DNA from: Streptomyces sp. Je 1-332
Lineage (GTDB): Bacteria; Actinomycetota; Actinomycetes; Streptomycetales; Streptomycetaceae
Direction of reading: 5' to 3'
Assembly (NCBI RefSeq): GCF_040730185.1
Contig: NZ_CP160402.1
Location: 6,386,001-6,450,000 of the forward strand
DNA: 64,000 bases
Shown: piece after piece, positions 27,920 to 35,916 of the stretch
How the letters are laid out: every line of letters begins with the position of its first letter
Position numbering within the stretch: position 1 is the stretch's first letter
The notes under the pieces: model-generated
The model's input: the letters and a program-made list of their open reading frames with translations, nothing else
Database searches by the model: none
Told to the model about the DNA's origin: nothing
Translations under genes and position numbers: made by a program

Positions 27920-27946
27920 GTGTGGAGGAACGGCTCCGGGGCGGCA

Positions 27947-29530
27947 CTAGGTGACGGTCCCGCCTCCCTTCCCCGGACCGTCCGCGGCGGGGCTCTCCTT
28001 CGCAGGGCTGACGCGGCTTGTGGGGTTCTGGTTCGCCGGGTCGTCGTTCGTGGGGGTCTGGTTCGCCGGGCCGTCGTTCGTGGGGGTCTGGACCGCCGGG
28101 TCGTCGTTCGTGGGGGTCTGGACCGCCGGGTCGTCGTTCGTCGGGTTCCGTTTCGGCGGAGTTCCGTCCGCCGGTTGATCCGCGCCCGGGTCCCGATCGC
28201 CCGGGTCCTGATCGCCCGGGTCCCGGTAGCCCGGGCCCCGGTCGCTCGGGCCCCCGCCCTCCGCGTCTCGGCCCCCCGGGGCAACCGCTTCAGCCCTCAG
28301 CACGAGAACCGCCGCCACCAGTGCCGCGACCACCAGCAGCCCGAAGGCCGCGGCGATTCCCGGGTAGCCGGCCAGGCCAAGGCCGAGGCCGCCCAGGGCC
28401 GCGCCCGCGAAGACGCCGAGGCTCATTCCCGCCGCGTTCACGCTCAGGGCCGCTCCGCGTTGTGTGCCGCAGCGGCGGACCAGCAGGCTGATCACGCACG
28501 CGGCCACCACGGCGTGGCTCGCGGCGTGCAGGGACGTCATCGCGAGTGCCAGCGGGAGCCAGTGCGTGAAGTAGAAGCCCACGACCGAGACGAGCGCGGC
28601 GACCAGACCGATCGCCAGCAACCGCTCGGTGCCGATCCGCGGTTCCTCGGAGTTCGTGACCCGGCCCGTGAGGAGGTTGCTCACGAAGAACGACGCCCCG
28701 CTGAGTGTCCACACGAACGCGAAGAGCCCGGGGTCGAGTTGGAAACGGTCGTCGTAGTAGGCCGCCAGGTAGGAGAGGTAGCCCATGAACACCGCCGTGC
28801 GCAGCAAGGCGATGAGGAGCAAAGGGGCTACTCCCGGGATCCTGGCCAGCGTCGCGAACGAGGCCGCGTAGCCCAGGCGTTGGGTCGGCTCCATCGCCTC
28901 CACCCGCTTGTCCTTGCCGCGTACGTAGAAGACCGCCGCGAGCAGCAGCGAAACCCCCGTCACCGCGAACAGGTCACCCTGCCAGCCCCAGAGCAGCGCG
29001 GGCAGCGCGATGACCGGCGCCGCCAGCATCGCCGTCATCGACTGCGTCGCCGTGACGAGCGTCGCCGCGCGCCCCGCGGCCTTCCCCGAACCGAAGCGGT
29101 CGGCGGCGGCCGCGGTCAGCGCCGGGTTCAGTACCGACGTACTGGCGCCGACGAGCAGACAGAACACGGCGAGCAGGATGAAGTCCCCGCTCGCGCCGAG
29201 CGCGGCGGAGACCCCGAGCGCGGCGAGACCGCCCGCGGCGGCCCACTCCTTGCGCACCCGGTCGATCAGCGGGGCGAGCGCGGTACCCACCAACAGGGCG
29301 GCGAGGCCGCCGAGTCCGCGCAGCCCGCCCAGGGTCGCGACACTGCTGTCGGCGTCCTCGGCCATGGGCACCAGATACGTGCTGAAGATGGTGAACGGCA
29401 GCAGACCGACCGCGGAAGCGACCAGGACGGGCCACAGCGTACGGGCCATCCGCAGGTCGCCCGGCAGTGCTTCTTCAGTGCCGGCCGGCGACTTGGAAGT
29501 CGCTGACGGCCCCTTGGAGTTGACGCTCAC
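27947..29530 (-). CDS. MFS transporter, probable metallophore exporter
   Basis: A 527-residue major facilitator. About 12 membrane segments occupy residues 25-415; loop 2-3 has LAPLIDRVRKEW. The last 110 residues are a soluble Asp/Pro/Asn-rich tail of two repeat types, including four 10-residue units. The GTG at 29530 overlaps the stop of the upstream DUF364 gene (GTGA), so translation is coupled. Sitting between biosynthetic-looking genes and uptake genes, it probably exports the product, as CntE/StaE-type carriers do for opine metallophores; this is inferred from context. Confidence 0.82.
   Translation of the reverse strand: MSVNSKGPSATSKSPAGTEEALPGDLRMARTLWPVLVASAVGLLPFTIFSTYLVPMAEDADSSVATLGGLRGLGGLAALLVGTALAPLIDRVRKEWAAAGGLAALGVSAALGASGDFILLAVFCLLVGASTSVLNPALTAAAADRFGSGKAAGRAATLVTATQSMTAMLAAPVIALPALLWGWQGDLFAVTGVSLLLAAVFYVRGKDKRVEAMEPTQRLGYAASFATLARIPGVAPLLLIALLRTAVFMGYLSYLAAYYDDRFQLDPGLFAFVWTLSGASFFVSNLLTGRVTNSEEPRIGTERLLAIGLVAALVSVVGFYFTHWLPLALAMTSLHAASHAVVAACVISLLVRRCGTQRGAALSVNAAGMSLGVFAGAALGGLGLGLAGYPGIAAAFGLLVVAALVAAVLVLRAEAVAPGGRDAEGGGPSDRGPGYRDPGDQDPGDRDPGADQPADGTPPKRNPTNDDPAVQTPTNDDPAVQTPTNDGPANQTPTNDDPANQNPTSRVSPAKESPAADGPGKGGGTVT
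28021..28140 (-). repeat. Four 30-bp tandem repeats in the MFS C-tail
   Basis: Four exact-length 30-bp units (consensus tgggggtctggaccgccgggtcgtcgttcg on the plus strand, with few changes) encode repeats of NDDPAVQTPT/NDGPANQTPT. They are in frame, hence coding repeats and not a CRISPR. Confidence 0.92.
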
Positions 29531-30354
29531 GCCGCCTCCTTGTAGCGGTAGAGCGGCGTCTCGTCGGCGCTGAACTGCGAGAAGGCGAAGGGTTCCGCGG
29601 AGAGCCCGGTCACCCCGGCGGGCAGGAACGCGCGGGCCACCGCGCTGCCGCTCTGGGCGTACACCACGAGCGGTACACCGTGCTCGCGGCAGTGCGCCAG
29701 GATGAGGTCGAACGTGCCGTTGCTCAGCGTCATACCGGTGGCGACCACCGCGTCGGCCTCCTTGAGCACCTCCGTCATGTCGTCGGTGATCCGGTCGCCC
29801 CACTGGGTCGTACGGAGATTGAGGTCGCAGGGCAGACAGACGCCGCCCCGCTCACGTATCGCCGCGACCAGGGGGTTGACCACGCCGATGAGCGCCACCT
29901 TCGCGCCCGGCTCGATGTCCAGCAGCCCGGCGATCGCGGCGTCGCGTGCCTCCGCGCGGACCTCCGGCGTGCCGGTGGGCAGCGTGACGCGCTCGGCGTC
30001 CGCGGCGTCCCGGTGCGGGCTCACCTGCGCGAGATACGCGTCGAGCGCGGCGATGCGGACGGGTGTGGACTCGGCCCGCAGCAGTTTGTCGAGGCTGTGG
30101 CCAGAGGCGTTCTCGCAGAATTCCGGGGCGAGTTCACCGGCCTCGAAGGAACAGGCGCCGAAGGCCGTGCCGACGCGGAGCAGCAAGTAGTGGTTGTGGT
30201 ACGTCACTTGGCCGCCCGCGAGCCGGGTGGTGTTGTACAGCCAGAACGCACTGGTGACGGAGAGGTCCTGCGGGTCGGGACCGTACGCGCCGGCCAGGAC
30301 GGCGTCGATGAGCTCCGCGACGTTGTGGGGCGTGCGCGGATCGGGGTGTGACAT
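29527..30354 (-). CDS. DUF4213/DUF364 Rossmann-like protein
   Basis: A 275-residue protein with an enolase-N-like DUF4213 part (about residues 10-110) and a Rossmann-like DUF364 part (about 145-265: VALIGVVNPLVAAI, then DAVVATGMTLSNGTFD and VPLVVYAQSGS). DUF364 has been described as a putative heavy-metal chelation domain, sometimes near siderophore-type ABC genes. Conserved Cys residues (68, 80, 174, 176) could bind metal. In this operon it follows the PLP enzyme and precedes the exporter. It may act in making or handling the metal ligand, but the reaction is unknown. Confidence 0.85.
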   Translation of the reverse strand: MSHPDPRTPHNVAELIDAVLAGAYGPDPQDLSVTSAFWLYNTTRLAGGQVTYHNHYLLLRVGTAFGACSFEAGELAPEFCENASGHSLDKLLRAESTPVRIAALDAYLAQVSPHRDAADAERVTLPTGTPEVRAEARDAAIAGLLDIEPGAKVALIGVVNPLVAAIRERGGVCLPCDLNLRTTQWGDRITDDMTEVLKEADAVVATGMTLSNGTFDLILAHCREHGVPLVVYAQSGSAVARAFLPAGVTGLSAEPFAFSQFSADETPLYRYKEAA

Positions 30355-30423
30355 GTGGTGTGCCTTCGGGGCTCGGAGTGGGAATGGGAATGGGAGTGGA
30401 GATGGGGGTGGGGATGGCTGCTG

Positions 30424-31413
30424 TCAGGGGAGGTCGGGCCAGGACGTCGTCGACCAGGGGTGCCGCAGCTCGTCGAGCGAGGTGATTTCGTGGGGCTTCA
30501 GGGTGTCGATGTCCGGCGCCTGGGCGTGTTTCGCGTAGGCGCTCTCGACATAGCGATGACCCGTGTCCGCCGCGATGAACACGTACGTACGGGAATCGTC
30601 TCGGCGCTGTTCCCACAGCGTGGTCAGATAGGCGGCACCGGTGGAAAGGCCTGCGAAGATTCCGCTGGTCCGCAGGAGCGAGACCGCGCCGGACACCGCG
30701 CAGTCGAAATTCACCCAGTGCACGCGGTCGTATGCCTTGTGCCGGACGTTCCGGAATTCGATGGCGCTGCCGATCCCGGCGATGATCATGTCCGGGTCGG
30801 CCACGTGCTCCGAGCCGAAGGTGACGCTGCCGAAAGGCTGCACACCGATGAGTGACACATCGCGGCCCGCTTCCCGCAGATAGCCGGCGATGGCGCCGGT
30901 CGAGGCCCCCGAGCCGACCCCGCCCACCAGGGCGAGCGGACCCTCGGGCACCTCGGCGTCGATCGTCTCGGCCACGTCGCGATAGCCGAGATAATGAATG
31001 CTGTCGTGGTACTGCCGCATCCAGTGGTACGAGGGATTCGCCTCGAGTATCTCGGCGATGCGCCGCACTCTCAGCTCCTGGTCGAGCCGGAGATTCTTCG
31101 AAGGCCGCACCTGTTCCAGCGTGGCGCCGAGTATTTCCAGCTGGACCCGCAGCGTGTGGTCCACGGTCGTGGAACCCACGATGTGGCATTTCATTCCATG
31201 ACGGTGACAGGCGAGCGCGAGCGCTTGCGCGTAAATTCCGCTGGAGCTGTCGATGAGGGTGTCGCCGGGCTGCACGGCGCCGGAATCAAGAAGGTGGCGG
31301 ACCGCTCCCAGGGCCGAATAGATCTTCATCGTCTCGAACCGGAGACAGACCAAGTCCGGCTCCAGGGATATGAGATCGGGTTTCTTCACCGCTTCGGCTA
31401 TGTGGTCGTGCAC
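30424..31413 (-). CDS. PLP-dependent enzyme, cysteine synthase/SbnA-like
   Basis: A 329-residue fold-type II PLP protein. K30 in FETMKIYSALGAVRHL aligns with the Schiff-base lysine of cysteine synthases (normally SxKDR). SSSGIYAQALALAC replaces the SGNTG loop, and GGVGSGASTGAIAGYLR is the phosphate-binding glycine loop. The divergence from CysK/CysM suggests a different amino-acid donor or nucleophile. SbnA, the nearest well-known type, uses O-phospho-L-serine to start siderophore synthesis. A GHMP kinase gene lies divergently next to it and could supply an O-phospho-amino acid. GTG start; a 5' leader with gtgtccctg repeats precedes it. Confidence 0.82.
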   Translation of the reverse strand: MHDHIAEAVKKPDLISLEPDLVCLRFETMKIYSALGAVRHLLDSGAVQPGDTLIDSSSGIYAQALALACHRHGMKCHIVGSTTVDHTLRVQLEILGATLEQVRPSKNLRLDQELRVRRIAEILEANPSYHWMRQYHDSIHYLGYRDVAETIDAEVPEGPLALVGGVGSGASTGAIAGYLREAGRDVSLIGVQPFGSVTFGSEHVADPDMIIAGIGSAIEFRNVRHKAYDRVHWVNFDCAVSGAVSLLRTSGIFAGLSTGAAYLTTLWEQRRDDSRTYVFIAADTGHRYVESAYAKHAQAPDIDTLKPHEITSLDELRHPWSTTSWPDLP

Positions 31414-31502
31414 GTCTGCCCCTTGTGTGTCCCTGGACGTGTGTCCCTGGGTGTCCCTGTGTGTTCCCGCGTCGGTCGCCGAGCCGAGAGCATCACACTA
31501 GA

Positions 31503-31517
31503 TGAAAATGATTGTCA
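31503..31517. promoter_or_regulatory. Zur-like box in the divergent promoter
   Basis: TGAAAATGATTGTCA matches the Streptomyces Zur consensus as I recall it (TGaaAatgatTttCA) at 14 of 15 positions. On the minus strand the box overlaps a TTGACA -35 element (31518-31513). On the plus strand it precedes a TAGGGT -10 element (31525-31530), so it could silence both the metallophore operon and the GHMP kinase. It does not resemble the DmdR1/IdeR iron box. Other Fur-family members (FurA, Nur) are possible binders. Confidence 0.75.
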
Positions 31518-31579
31518 AGACGGATAGGGTTGTGGCAGCCTGTGGGCGCTGAAGGTGTCGGGACGTCGGGAGGAGACTT

Positions 31580-32551
31580 GTGAAGCTGTCCATGGAGGCC
31601 GGGCCGAGGCCACGCGCGGCGGGTGCGGGATCGGCCGGTATCGGAGTGGGCACCGCCTTCGGAACCTTCGGCGAGCTGCTTCAGGGCGTGCTGCCGGAGG
31701 AGGACGGGGACTTCCTGGTGACGTTGCCCGTCGCGCGGTGGACGATGGCCACGTTCCGGCGGGAGCCCGGCTCCGGGGGCGAAATGACGGTGCGGCCCGC
31801 GCGCAAGACCAAGGCGCTCCAACTTGCCCGCTCGATCGGCGAGTTGGCGGAGCGGCAGACCGGAGTGTCGGCTGGGGGGACCCTTCACGTCGACAGCGTG
31901 ATCCCCGAGGGCAAGGGTCTGGCGAGCTCGTCGGCCGACCTGGTCGCGACCGCGCGTGCGGTCGGCCAGGCGCTGGGTGTCGCGATGCCGCCGACGCGTA
32001 TCGAGCGGCTGCTCGCGGACATCGAGCCCACGGACGGGGTGCTCTACCCGGCGATCGTCGCCTTCCACCACCGCACGGTGCGGCTGCGCGGCATCCTCGG
32101 ATCACTCCCGGTCATGGCGGTGGTGGGGATCGACGAGGGCGGCTCGGTCGACACGGTCGACTTCAACCGCATCCCCAAGCCGTTCACCCTGGCCGACCGT
32201 CACGAGTACGCGCGCCTGCTCGACCGGCTCGCGTGCGCCGTCCGCCGCCGCGACCTGGCGGAGGTCGGCAGGGTCGCGACCCGCAGCGCCCAGATGAACC
32301 AACTCCTGCGCCACAAATGGACGTTGGATCCGATGCGGGAGATCTGCCGGGAGGTCGGCGGCCTGGGTGTCGTTGTCGCACACAGCGGCACGGCCCTGGG
32401 CATCCTCCTGGACACCGAGGACCCCTCGTACACACAGCGCGTCAGCGCGGCGGCGCAGGCGTGTGGGGAGCTGATGGGTGGGCGTACGGGGGGTACGGAG
32501 GGTGGGGTTTCGGTGTACCGGACGTTGTCTTTCGCGAACGGGCCGGGCTAG
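31580..32551 (+). CDS. GHMP family kinase, PduX-like (amino-acid kinase)
   Basis: A 323-residue GHMP kinase. The N-terminal motif is GTAFGTFGELLQG, the ATP-binding motif PEGKGLASSSADLVATARA, and the C-terminal motif GLGVVVAHSGTALGILL. GTFGELLQG is typical of the L-threonine kinase (PduX) branch, whose enzymes make O-phospho-L-threonine in cobamide synthesis; no cobamide gene is near. Its divergent start from a PLP enzyme under one Zur-like box suggests that it phosphorylates Thr, Ser or homoserine for that enzyme. GTG start with AGGAG. Its 3' end is copied in the next gap. Confidence 0.82.
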   Translation: MKLSMEAGPRPRAAGAGSAGIGVGTAFGTFGELLQGVLPEEDGDFLVTLPVARWTMATFRREPGSGGEMTVRPARKTKALQLARSIGELAERQTGVSAGGTLHVDSVIPEGKGLASSSADLVATARAVGQALGVAMPPTRIERLLADIEPTDGVLYPAIVAFHHRTVRLRGILGSLPVMAVVGIDEGGSVDTVDFNRIPKPFTLADRHEYARLLDRLACAVRRRDLAEVGRVATRSAQMNQLLRHKWTLDPMREICREVGGLGVVVAHSGTALGILLDTEDPSYTQRVSAAAQACGELMGGRTGGTEGGVSVYRTLSFANGPG

Positions 32552-32611
32552 AAGAGCACCCGGACCGTTCGGGCTGGAAAAGCACCCGAACGGGCCGGGC
32601 TAGAAGAACAC
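32536..32611. repeat. 24-bp direct repeats across two convergent stop codons
   Basis: GAACGGGCCGGGCTAGAAGA and the next four bases occur at 32536-32559 and 32588-32611 with one mismatch. The CTAG in the first copy holds the GHMP kinase stop; in the second it holds the rbsD stop on the other strand. Confidence 0.88.
32565..32593. terminator. Hairpin between GHMP kinase and rbsD
   Basis: CCGTTCGGG pairs with CCCGAACGG across an 11-base loop, between two convergent genes. The stem is moderate (9 bp) and there is no T-run, so it is a probable weak bidirectional terminator. Confidence 0.55.
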
Positions 32612-32989
32612 TCCGCACCGCAGCAGCACGTTCGCGTACGGCGTGGCCTCGCCGGTGCGTACCACCAGGCGGGCCGTGGCCGTGCGCCGCTTGAGTTCCT
32701 CGTGGGGGACCAGGGTGAGGGGTGTGACGCGGGAGGACAGGAGAGCGGCCGTCGCCGGGTTCGCCTCATGGACCTCCGTCGCCGCCGTTCCGCCCTCCGT
32801 CACCAGCTCGGCGAGCAGCCCGTCCAGTACCTCCGCGAACGACGGGACCCCGGCCCGGAAAGCCAGGTCGACGACCCGCGGCCCCGGCGGGATGGGCATG
32901 CCCGCGTCGCAGATCAGGACCGTGTCCCCGTGGCCCAACTCGGCCAGCGCGCCGGACAGATGGCGGTTGAGGATGCCGGTCTTCTTCAC
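32600..32989 (-). CDS. rbsD: D-ribose pyranase
   Basis: A 129-residue RbsD protein: MKKTGILNRHLSGALAELGHGD at the start (catalytic His), CDAGMPIP in the core and YANVLLRCGVFF at the end. It interconverts pyranose and furanose forms of ribose. The GTG start overlaps the rbsK stop by 4 nt. Last gene of the ribose operon. Confidence 0.94.
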   Translation of the reverse strand: MKKTGILNRHLSGALAELGHGDTVLICDAGMPIPPGPRVVDLAFRAGVPSFAEVLDGLLAELVTEGGTAATEVHEANPATAALLSSRVTPLTLVPHEELKRRTATARLVVRTGEATPYANVLLRCGVFF

Positions 32990-33921
32990 GCGCCCGCCAC
33001 CTCGTCCGCTGTCGGGTACGACTCCTGCGCGCCCTGCCGGGTGACCGAAGCGGCCCCCACGCGCGTCGCGTATGCCGCCGCCGTCGGGAGGTCTTCGCCC
33101 AGGCCGAGGCGCCAGGCCAGGGCCGCCGTGAACGCGTCGCCCGCGCCGGTCGTGTCCACCGCCTCCACCTTCGGGCTCGGCACCGTGACGGGGGAGCCGT
33201 CGCCGTCCGCCGTCAGTGCTCCCCGTGCGCCCAGGGTGATGACCACCGAGCGCGGGCCGAGGGCGAGCAACGCCCGCGCCCAGTCCTCGGGCGAGTCCGC
33301 GACAGCCGCGTCATCGCCCAGGACGTACCGCGCCTCGTGCTCGTTCACCACCAACGGGTCGCACGCCGCGAGGACTTCGGGCCGGAGCGGGGCCGGTGGA
33401 GAGGGGTTGAGGACGAAACGGGTGGCCGCGGGCAAGGTGCGTACGACCTCCGTGACCGACTCGATGGGGATCTCGAGCTGCGTCGAGACCACTCGGGACG
33501 CGGCGAGCAGGCTGCCCGCCGCGCGGATGTCCTCGGGTGTCAGCCGGGCGTTGGCACCCGGTGAGACCACGATGCTGTTGTCGCCCGACGGGTCGACGGT
33601 GATCAGCGCGACGCCCGTGGGCGCCCCGCCGACCAGCACGCCGACCGTGTCCGCGCCCGCCGCCCGCTGCGAGTCGAGCAGGAGCCGGCCATGGGCGTCG
33701 TCGCCGACCCGCGCGAGCAGAGCCGTGCGGGCTCCCAGCCGGGCCGCCGCGACCGACTGGTTCGCGCCCTTGCCGCCGGGGTGCGTGACGAGGTCGGAAC
33801 CGAGGACCGTCTCGCCGGGGGCGGGCCGGCGCTCGACACCGATCACCAGGTCGGCGTTGGCGGACCCGACGACCAGGAGGTCGTACGTGGCGTCATCGAT
33901 ATGAGGCTCGCGGTCGTGCAT
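32986..33921 (-). CDS. rbsK: Ribokinase
   Basis: A 311-residue PfkB-family kinase. The N-terminal GSANADLVIGVERRPAPGET and HPGGKGANQSVAAARLG blocks fit ribokinase, and DTTGAGDAFTAALAWRL is the catalytic/anion-hole motif. It phosphorylates ribose at O5. A TTG 12 bp upstream is an alternative start. Lies between the fused transport gene and rbsD. Confidence 0.93.
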   Translation of the reverse strand: MHDREPHIDDATYDLLVVGSANADLVIGVERRPAPGETVLGSDLVTHPGGKGANQSVAAARLGARTALLARVGDDAHGRLLLDSQRAAGADTVGVLVGGAPTGVALITVDPSGDNSIVVSPGANARLTPEDIRAAGSLLAASRVVSTQLEIPIESVTEVVRTLPAATRFVLNPSPPAPLRPEVLAACDPLVVNEHEARYVLGDDAAVADSPEDWARALLALGPRSVVITLGARGALTADGDGSPVTVPSPKVEAVDTTGAGDAFTAALAWRLGLGEDLPTAAAYATRVGAASVTRQGAQESYPTADEVAGA

Positions 33922-33969
33922 CTGTGGGTCCAACTTCTGCTCGTACGGGGTTGAGGCAATGGAGCGCGG

Positions 33970-35916
33970 TCAGGAGAAGTCCGCCACGTTCTTCTTCGTG
34001 ACCACCTTCACCGGGACCTTCACCGTCTCCTCGACATCCTTGCCTCGCATCGCCTTCACCGCGTTCTGTACGGCGATCCTGCCCAACTCCTTCGGCTGCT
34101 GCGCCACGGACGCGTACAGCGTGCCCGTCTCAACGGCCTTGAGTCCGTCGGGAGTTCCGTCGAAGCCGACCACCGAGACCGACTTGCCCGCCTTGTTGCC
34201 GAGCGCCTTGGCGGCGCCGAGGGCCATTTCGTCGTTCTCGGCGAAGACGCCGTTGATGCCGGGGTTGGACTGCATGAGGTTCGTCATCACGTCCAGGCCC
34301 TTGGTGCGGTCGAAGTCCGCGGGCTGGGAGGCGACGACCTTGATGCCGGGGTACTCCTTGATGCCCTCGGCGAAGCCCTTGCCGCGCTCGCGGCTCGCCG
34401 ACGTGCCGGCCACGCCCTGGAGCGTGACGATCTTCCCCTTGCCGCCCAGCTTCTCCGCGAGGGTCTTCGCGGCGAGCTTGCCGCCCGCGACGTTGTCCGA
34501 GGCGACGAGCGTCGCCGCCTTCGCCTTGTTCACGCCGCGGTCGGCGGCGATCACCGGGATGTCCGACTTGTTGGCGCCGCGCACCGCCGGGCCCACCGCG
34601 TCCGAGTCGACCGGGTTGACGATGATCGACTTCATGCCTTCGCCGGTGAAGTTCTGCAGCTGGTTGGTCTGCTGTGAGGCGTCGTTCTGCGCGTCCGTCA
34701 CCGTCAGGTCGACGCCCGCCTTCTTGGCCTCCGCCTGAGCGCCCTCCTTCATCTGCACGAAGAAGGGGTTGTTGAGGGTGGAGAGCGACATGCCGATCTT
34801 CGTCGACGTACCGGACGAACCGTTGTTGAAGAAGGAGACGGCGCCCACGACAGCCGCCACCAGCACCGCGGCGAGCCCGAGCTTCAGGACCTGCGGCCCC
34901 TTCTTCCCGCCACCGGCCGCCGCGCCCGTCGACGCACCCGGAGTCGCCCCCGCCTTGCGCCGCAACGTGTCGAGGAGAACGGCAAGCGCGATGACGACGC
35001 CGATCACGACCTGCTGCCAGAAGGCGGACACCGAAAGGAGGTTGAGGCCGTTGCGCAGAACCGCCAGGATCAGCGCACCGATCAGCGTGCCGGACGCCTT
35101 GCCGACGCCACCCGCCAGGCTCGCGCCGCCGATGACGACCGCCGCGATCGCGTCCAGCTCGTAACCCTGCGCGGCTTGCGGCTGCGCGGAGACCAGGCGG
35201 GAGGCGAGGACGATGCCCGCGACGGCGGCGAAGAGGCCGGACAGGCCGTAGATGACGAGTTTCTGCCGCTTCACGCGAAGCCCGGAGAGGCGGGCCGCCT
35301 CTTCGTTGCCGCCGATCGCGTACATGGAGCGGCCGATGTACGTACGGCCCAGGATGAGGGCGGTTACCAGACCCATCGCGATCATCACGATGACCGGGAC
35401 CGGCAGCCAGCCGCCGATGGTGTCGCCGAGGTTGGAGACCGAGTCCGGGAACGGGATCGGGCTGCCCTGCGAGATGACCAGGGAGAGACCGCGGGCCACC
35501 GACAGCATCGCCAACGTCGCGATGAACGGCGGGAGTTTGCCGTACGAGACGAGCAGACCGTTGACGAATCCGCACGCTATGCCGGTGCCGACGGCGAGCA
35601 CGATCGCGAGCCAGACCGGAAGCCCTTCGGACGTCGCCGACCAGGCCAGGACCGTCGCGGAGAGCGCGGCCACCGAGCCGACCGACAGGTCGATGCCCGC
35701 CGAGACGATCACGAAGGTGACACCGAACGCGAGGATCGCCGTGACGGCGGCCTGCACGCCCACGTTGAGCAGGTTCTGGGTGGTGAGGAAGTCGCCGGAC
35801 AGCAGCGACATCGCCACCAGGAGGACGACCAGGGCGCTCAGCGCGCCGTTGTCGAGCAGCACGCGGCGCAGACCGGTGGCGCCACCCGCGTTGCTCTTCA
35901 GCGTTTCAGTGGCCAC
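33970..35916 (-). CDS. rbsCB: Ribose ABC permease fused to its binding protein
   Basis: A 648-residue fusion. Residues about 1-325 form an RbsC permease (about 8-10 membrane segments; VSAGIDLSVGSVAALSA and GRSMYAIGGNEEAARLSGLRV are typical). A Gly/Ala linker and one more membrane segment (about 350-367) lead to an RbsB-type binding domain outside the membrane (about 375-648: GMSLSTLNNPFFVQMKEG, NPVDSDAVGPAV, VFAENDEMALGA, VVGFDGTPDGL). RbsC and RbsB are usually separate. Some actinobacteria have this fusion. It overlaps the rbsA stop by 11 bp. Confidence 0.92.
   Translation of the reverse strand: MATETLKSNAGGATGLRRVLLDNGALSALVVLLVAMSLLSGDFLTTQNLLNVGVQAAVTAILAFGVTFVIVSAGIDLSVGSVAALSATVLAWSATSEGLPVWLAIVLAVGTGIACGFVNGLLVSYGKLPPFIATLAMLSVARGLSLVISQGSPIPFPDSVSNLGDTIGGWLPVPVIVMIAMGLVTALILGRTYIGRSMYAIGGNEEAARLSGLRVKRQKLVIYGLSGLFAAVAGIVLASRLVSAQPQAAQGYELDAIAAVVIGGASLAGGVGKASGTLIGALILAVLRNGLNLLSVSAFWQQVVIGVVIALAVLLDTLRRKAGATPGASTGAAAGGGKKGPQVLKLGLAAVLVAAVVGAVSFFNNGSSGTSTKIGMSLSTLNNPFFVQMKEGAQAEAKKAGVDLTVTDAQNDASQQTNQLQNFTGEGMKSIIVNPVDSDAVGPAVRGANKSDIPVIAADRGVNKAKAATLVASDNVAGGKLAAKTLAEKLGGKGKIVTLQGVAGTSASRERGKGFAEGIKEYPGIKVVASQPADFDRTKGLDVMTNLMQSNPGINGVFAENDEMALGAAKALGNKAGKSVSVVGFDGTPDGLKAVETGTLYASVAQQPKELGRIAVQNAVKAMRGKDVEETVKVPVKVVTKKNVADFS

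Noticed and set aside
28021..28140. Regular 30-bp repeats as a CRISPR array
   Set aside because: The units are directly adjacent, without spacers, in frame in the MFS tail, and no cas gene is present.
27473..29506. A 677-codon rightward open frame
   Set aside because: Antisense to the MFS and permease genes. Its product is Arg/Gly/Gln-rich with no fold signature.
31414..31579. DmdR1/IdeR iron box in the metallophore promoter
   Set aside because: No TTAGGTTAGGCTAACC-like sequence is seen. The Fur/Zur-type box fits much better.
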